Below are positions 59,701-64,000 of a stretch of 64,000 bases of DNA, piece by piece; positions within the stretch are counted from its first letter, which is position 1, and every line of letters begins with the position of its first letter. Origin of the DNA: Selaginella moellendorffii (lineage: Eukaryota; Streptophyta; Lycopodiopsida; Selaginellales; Selaginellaceae); contig NW_003314271.1 of the NCBI RefSeq assembly GCF_000143415.4, positions 2,948,277 through 3,012,276 of the forward strand. The letters run 5' to 3'. The notes below the pieces were generated by a model. The model was not told where the DNA came from. It made no database searches and saw nothing but the letters and a program-made list of their open reading frames with translations. Position numbers and translations under genes: made by a program.

Positions 59701-62154
59701 CTTGAGTAGTGCGGCTCGAAAGAATAGTCCGCCGCAGTTGTACTTGACAACGCATTTGCCCTTGGAGTCGGAAGCAGATGACCCACCCGCTATTGCGTTG
59801 AAGACCCAGCTGAGCATTTCCCATGCTGCACCTGGAGCTTTCTTTGGATTCGAAAGCTCCATAGCCGTCTTCAGTTCCTCAGGCACGGGTAAATTGACCT
59901 CCCTCAGATCAATTCGATTGGCCTTGTCGAACGAAGCTGGGAAGTCACTCCAGTCCCACTCTGCTGCAGGACCAATAACAAGGGCGAGTGTGAAGATGCG
60001 GACATTCGTCGGTATCTTCTTCTTAGCCATTATCCCATGGATCTCCCGCATCTCCTTGCCTTTCAACCGAGCCTTCACCTCGTTCAAGGCCTTCCAGAAC
60101 TTGTGATAGGATTCGGAGTCGTAGATCATATAGTGGACTGAAGATTCCACCTCCGCAAGTCCCACCATTAAGTCAATGATGGAGCTGACTTCGTCTGCAT
60201 GAGTGATCTCCTCGTTTGTGAAGTCCATCACACAAAAGATGTTCTTGACCTGCTCATCTCCGCGGGAAACGATGCTCCTCCACCTTTGATCCTCATCCGA
60301 ATTCAAGTATACCCGGTAAGGTTCTCGATAGGCCTCTGCTGCGGGGTCGAGCTGTTTCTGAAGCCGGCGGTCGACATCAATCTTAATGAAATTTGGATAC
60401 TGATCCAACTTCTCAGCTTTACTTTTCGTGGCATCCCGCAGCAGATCGATGAACTTGGGGGCCCCCTTCACGTACTCGTCGATGTCTTCATTTGACAACT
60501 CCAGCGCTTCCATCATCTCTTGCGTGGTGTCGATGCTCACCCTCTCCACGGCCACTTGCTCGAAGATCCAATCCTTCAATAGCGCACGAGCTCTCAGAGT
60601 CGTGCACAAGTCCTCGTATGTCACAATATGGCCGGGAGTCATTTTGGTCTTGTTGAAGACAACCTCACCACGTAGAAGAGCATTAGCCACTGTCAGAAGG
60701 TCGTCGTCGTCTAGAGACCGCGAGAAACGCAAGGCGTTGAGCTTCAAATCATTGGGCTTCCGGCCGTCCTCCACACCCATTGAGTTTGGCAACTCCCCGT
60801 CATGGTACCTCCTCAGCACATCTACCCATTTGTCAAAAACAACTTTTGTCGCGAGTAGAATGTTATGGATGCTGAGTGTGTCATTGACCCCCAGTGTTTT
60901 CGAGAGAAGACTCAAGAATTCCTGCAATGGAAATGGCGTGAGGCCACATGCTATGCCACATGCAACGAGGCTTACCTGCCAGGCGCTAGTTGCTAGTGCA
61001 CGTCCTTGTCCTGGTTTTTGTGGCTTCTTCAGTTGAACCCAGAGCTTCCGTGTTCGTGCCAATGTCTCGTGCAGACCCGATTTGTAGCACGTTTCTTGCT
61101 TGACATTCTGCGCGTGGGAGATGTATATGATAGATCGGAGGGGCGAGTTGCCTTTTATCAGGCGGACAACTCTTGTCTTGAAGACTTTCTTCACCTCCTC
61201 GCCCACCATAATATCCACAACTATCTCTTGCATCGCCAAGCTAGAATGTTGCCCGGAGACGGCATAGAACCGGATGTTCTGATCGTCCAACACCTTCCTA
61301 TTGATCAAGTCTGGAAACCTCGTCTCGCCCTTCATTGTTCGGTAGTAGGGGATCACGTCTGCGATGTCGGGTGTTACTGGACTTGCCAGCATCTTCTGCT
61401 TCAGTTTCTCCACCCACTCATCAGATACTAGCCTGTGGTTGTATTTGCTTTGGATGTCGATACGGCTCACGTCGATTGTATATACATTGTTGGAATAGTA
61501 ACAAGTACTATTATCTGCGACGATTTTTGCTGCCTCTTCTTGCTCTTTCTGCTCTTTGCGGCTCTTCTTTTTGGTGGGTGTAGTGTTCGAACCCGAGGCA
61601 ATGGCATCACTGAGTAGCTTCTTTTTTGGAGCAGGAGAGTCGGACGTCGGCTTGAGCTTGACCACCCTTTTCTGCTTTGAGGTAGTTTCCAGATCGACCC
61701 CCTTCCCCTTTGCTTCGCGAACTGGAGTCACTCTCAACGGCTCAATGTTGGAATATAGTTTTTGAACATCGCCGTAGGTGAGGTCCGTGGATTCCATGTG
61801 ATCTTCATAGACCCGCAGCGTCTTTGAAATTGTGGGCCTCCTGGACAACCTCTCCCTAGCTCCCTCTAGGAATTCCTCATAGCCGCTGCCCCCCTCCGGG
61901 AAGCCGCTAGGATGTGCAAGGTGGATCTTGAAGGCAGACGCTGTCTCTACCACAAGTGCCAGTCCATATTCTTGCATGGAACTGCATGGAGTGTCTGTCA
62001 CTTGGATGAGGATCCCCATGCATTCTTTTCTCCCACCATCTGTGTTGTACAGCCTCAGATCCTCGCCTTCTATCCCGAAAGTCCAACTGGTGAGCTCCTC
62101 CCCCTTCTCTGCATCCACATTGACAGTGGCTGGAAGAAGAACGCAATTCCTCGC
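56774..62154 (-). CDS. ParB-like / FCP1-NIF HAD fusion protein, undescribed architecture
   Basis: Ten exons join in frame to 1642 codons plus stop: 62154-60976, 60921-59598, 59547-59461, 59404-59333, 59283-59140, 59092-58541, 58483-58469, 58423-58316, 58268-57684, 57636-56774. Nine introns are 45-60 bp; all are phase 1 except the first (phase 0). Order: about 1-215 unknown plus Lys-rich linker; about 225-330 a ParB/sulfiredoxin-like segment (YTIDVSRIDIQ ... LVSDEWVEKLKQKM ... FYAVSGQHSSLAMQEI, compare the GERR-type motif of ParB); about 330-835 helical unknown; basic linkers; Glu/Asp-rich tract (about 58.60-58.75 kb); Pro/Thr-rich repeats; C-terminal FCP1/NIF-type HAD domain (about 1360-1560) with IVFDLNGVLFS (second Asp of DxD replaced by Asn), GVWTSM and ILIIDDSPIK. 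The true first exon lies upstream (an ATG at 62175 falls inside the intron before CAG/GCGAGG). ParB call is by motif only. FCP1-type call is good. Confidence 0.75.
60922..60975 (-). other. In-frame 54-nt intron or exitron with palindrome
   Basis: GTAAGC...TTGCAG, 54 nt, no stop in frame, so either spliced or retained gives an open frame (18 extra residues, VSLVACGIACGLTPFPLQ if retained). It is the only phase-0 intron of the gene and carries a copy of the palindrome. Confidence 0.6.
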
Positions 62155-62649
62155 CTGTTCAGAAATGCACAACAATTAGAGCTGACAGATGAAAAGCTAG
62201 TAGCTGGAAATAACGTGAGGCCACACGCCATTCACCACTGCATCAGATGTCTTGAGGCTGCATCCTAAGATGGCGTGAGGCTACACGCCATCTGTAACCG
62301 GACTGCACTCGAGAGCCCAATCGGTGCATGCCAATGTTGCTACTGAATGGCATGTGGCCTCATGCCATTTTCTACTTGGCCTAAAAGACTTACCATTTGA
62401 AGCCGAATGGAGGCGTGACAACCGGACTCGCTGGCGAATGTGCACTGTGTGTGCAGCGGATTGTAGCAGCAAGGCTACTCTGCCACTTACAGTTGGAGAG
62501 TGGCGCTGAAATCTCCCGGGACGCCAAGTGGGCTGCGTGTGGGTGGCGGAGTGGGCGGCGGAGTTGGCGGCGAAGTTACAAACTGGGTGTGTCTTGAAGT
62601 GGACGCTGATGCACACGAGCGCGATGCGAGCGCGAGTGGACGCCGATGC

Positions 62650-62770
62650 ACACGAGAAACCTGTAGAGAAGTGGGAGCGCGAGTGGGAGCGCGATGCGAG
62701 CGCGAGTGGGAGCGCGATGCGAGCGCGAGTGGGAGCGCGATGCGAGCGCGAGTGTGCGAGCGCGAGTACG
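62650..62770. repeat. GAGCGCGATGCGAGCGC minisatellite
   Basis: Five to six units of about 20 bp (GAGTGGGAGCGCGATGCGAG). Arg/Ser/His-rich frames over it are artefacts. Confidence 0.85.
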
Positions 62771-63667
62771 AAGCAAAATGCAAAACCTAACCTCACACGC
62801 GCGAAATGTCACGACGGTTGGTAATCCCGCCACGTCATCATTTCTCGGACTTGGGGGCCACCATTAATTTCTGGATCGGCGCGCGCATGCGTGAAATCCA
62901 AAAGAAATCCGCAACGTCATCATTCCTCGGACTGCATGCACGCGAAATCCAAAAGAAAGATCATGATTGGGATATCATTTAATACCCTCGCTATATTTAT
63001 ACCATGCATGATTGGATATTCCAAAGCATCTTGTATTTCCAAAAATGCCAGATGTTCAGCTAAATAAATTGTCAGAGGATTTGATGTGACGTTCAAGCAT
63101 GTGGGCTCATGCAATTTTGATCCCAAAAAATGCATCAAAAAATGCTCGGCGTCATCTGGCGTTATCTCTTGAATGGCGTGGGGCCGCATGCCATTTTCAG
63201 GAGCACATAGGAGTATATTCCTAGAATATTCTGACACGCGCGAGATTGTTTTGAGTTTCCTGGAGATCCAACCGTTAGATCGCAACTAGATTTTACAGAA
63301 TGGTATACAATGTCCTTCTTGATGACCCTGCAAAGAAGCATCTCGATCGGACACCACATGAGACCACACGAGCCTTACAATGTTTCAGGGGCATTTGCCA
63401 TAGATCCGACCGTTATTTTGCTCCAAGATTCTACAGTTTGGTGTGCATTGACCTTTCCATCGACACTACAAAGGGACATCACAATCAGATGCGGGATCAC
63501 AAGAAACCAACTTCACTAACTCTGGTTTCACCAAGATCTACGTAAGGAGTTATGAAATGAAAGGACCCTCTCTATTGAAATGTGTTTATGGTCCTAAGGG
63601 CATTGTGACATATCCAAGGATTTTGCATCAAGTTCTGTATTTGCATGTTTATCAAGCTACTGAATTG

Positions 63668-63701
63668 CTAAACCCTAAACCCTAAACCCTAAACCCTAAA
63701 C
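63668..63701. repeat. Interstitial telomere-like repeat
   Basis: About 4.7 tandem copies of CCCTAAA, the Arabidopsis-type plant telomere unit, beginning CTAAACCCTAAACCC. Too short to be a chromosome end, and ordinary sequence continues on both sides. Confidence 0.9.
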
Positions 63702-64000
63702 ATGTGGCAAATGCTGCGTGAAGAAAGATGCCCTTTCTGGGCAAATGCTGTAAGAGGCAGATGCCGAGCAGATGTATCTCAGGCTAGTGAAGGGGACAAA
63801 CGAAAGCTAGCAACCAAAGGAATGTAAGCAACCAAAGGAATGTAAGTAGGGCATGTGTTTGTAAGTTTAAAAATGCCTCAACCACTTAAATTCCCAAGTA
63901 AATAAAGCTGTTTCTATTTTTGGTACAGGTAAACTTTATAGCGTGTGGGCTCATGCAATTTTGAACCAAAAAATGCACCAAAAAATGCTCGACTAGCATT

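Larger units (their letters stand above)
57795..63194. repeat. Dispersed short palindrome family (GGCGTGAGGCCACACGCC-like)
   Basis: A 22-bp imperfect palindrome with ends ATGGC(G/A)TG and CA(C/T)GCCAT occurs at 57795-57816, 57869-57890 (perfect, centre TGATCA), 59102-59123, 59293-59314, 59434-59455, 60933-60954, 62210-62231, 62270-62291, 62347-62368 and 63173-63194. Weaker copies: 63096-63117, 63352-63373, 63940-63960. Copies at 59102, 59293, 59434 and 60933 lie inside introns of the ParB/FCP1 gene. Those at 62210-62368 lie in its upstream intron. Those at 57795 and 57869 lie in an exon and are translated as EMAC(A/D)HTPS. I saw none elsewhere in the window. Confidence 0.9.
62392..64000. other. 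Upstream region of the ParB/FCP1 gene, no other gene
   Basis: Likely exon 1 lies just right of 62391 (minus-strand donor AATG/GTAAGT). Its coding status is unclear because it enters the (GAGCGCGA)n tract. The rest holds palindrome copies, a 50-bp direct repeat (63098-63150 and 63944-63993: GTGGGCTCATGCAATTTTGA... AAAAAATGC) and a telomere-like tract. No recognisable protein frame. Confidence 0.5.

Noticed and set aside
62281-62796. 171-codon minus frame rich in Arg/Ser/His as first exon of the ParB/FCP1 gene
   Set aside because: It runs through a GAGCGCGA minisatellite, and its donor at 62391 (phase 1) does not match the phase-0 acceptor at 62155. Kept only as an uncertain upstream exon.

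Overview
This looks like nuclear DNA of a land plant. The compact, intron-rich genes (introns mostly 45-70 bp), the high-GC coding islands set in repeat-rich DNA and the gene content (plastid-type indole-glycerol-phosphate synthase, calreticulin-3, PP2C-cNMP-kinase fusion, BAHD and UGT enzymes, RLP, P450) suggest a lycophyte of the Selaginella moellendorffii type. That assignment is inferred from gene style, not proven.

Layout. (1) 1-14.4 kb is a nest of LTR retroelements. A gag-bearing element (minus strand) enters from the left edge with its 5' LTR at 1318-2454. It cuts off a plus-strand element A whose internal part is 2455-4983. A's 3' LTR begins at 4984 and is interrupted twice, by a complete miniature LTR element (TRIM, 5775-6363) and by element B (6868-14254, minus strand), a relative of A with recognisable LTRs, PBS and purine tract but no pol reading frame. 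An N gap lies at 7090-7341. (2) 14.4-16.3 kb is AT-rich with no gene. (3) 16.3-34.2 kb is a dense gene island: a DUF4666-like small protein, tRNA-Ser(CGA), a 15-exon PP2C/cNMP-binding/kinase fusion, a CYP85-clan P450, a small plastid-targeted protein of unknown function, IGPS (three GC-AG introns) head-to-head with calreticulin-3, and a RING-H2 ubiquitin ligase followed by a broken partial copy. (4) 34.6-42.7 kb is an inverted duplication: RING fragment + BAHD acyltransferase on the plus strand and the same pair on the minus strand, flanking a UDP-glycosyltransferase. (5) 43.0-49.7 kb holds an LRR receptor-like protein and two multi-exon genes I do not recognise. (6) 49.7-56.7 kb is decayed retroelement DNA. 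(7) 56.8-62.2 kb is one unusual minus-strand gene whose exons join in phase over at least 1642 codons. It has a ParB-like segment near the N-terminus, Lys- and Asp/Glu-rich linkers and a C-terminal FCP1/NIF-type HAD domain. A short palindrome (GGCGTGAGGCCACACGCC-like) recurs in four of its introns, in its coding sequence and upstream. (8) An interstitial telomere-like tract (CCCTAAA repeats) sits at about 63.67 kb.

Exon coordinates given below were derived by hand from splice signals and frame continuity. For the PP2C-kinase, P450, unknown plastid gene, IGPS, calreticulin, RING, UGT, 45.4-47.6 kb gene and ParB/FCP1 gene, every junction keeps the frame.
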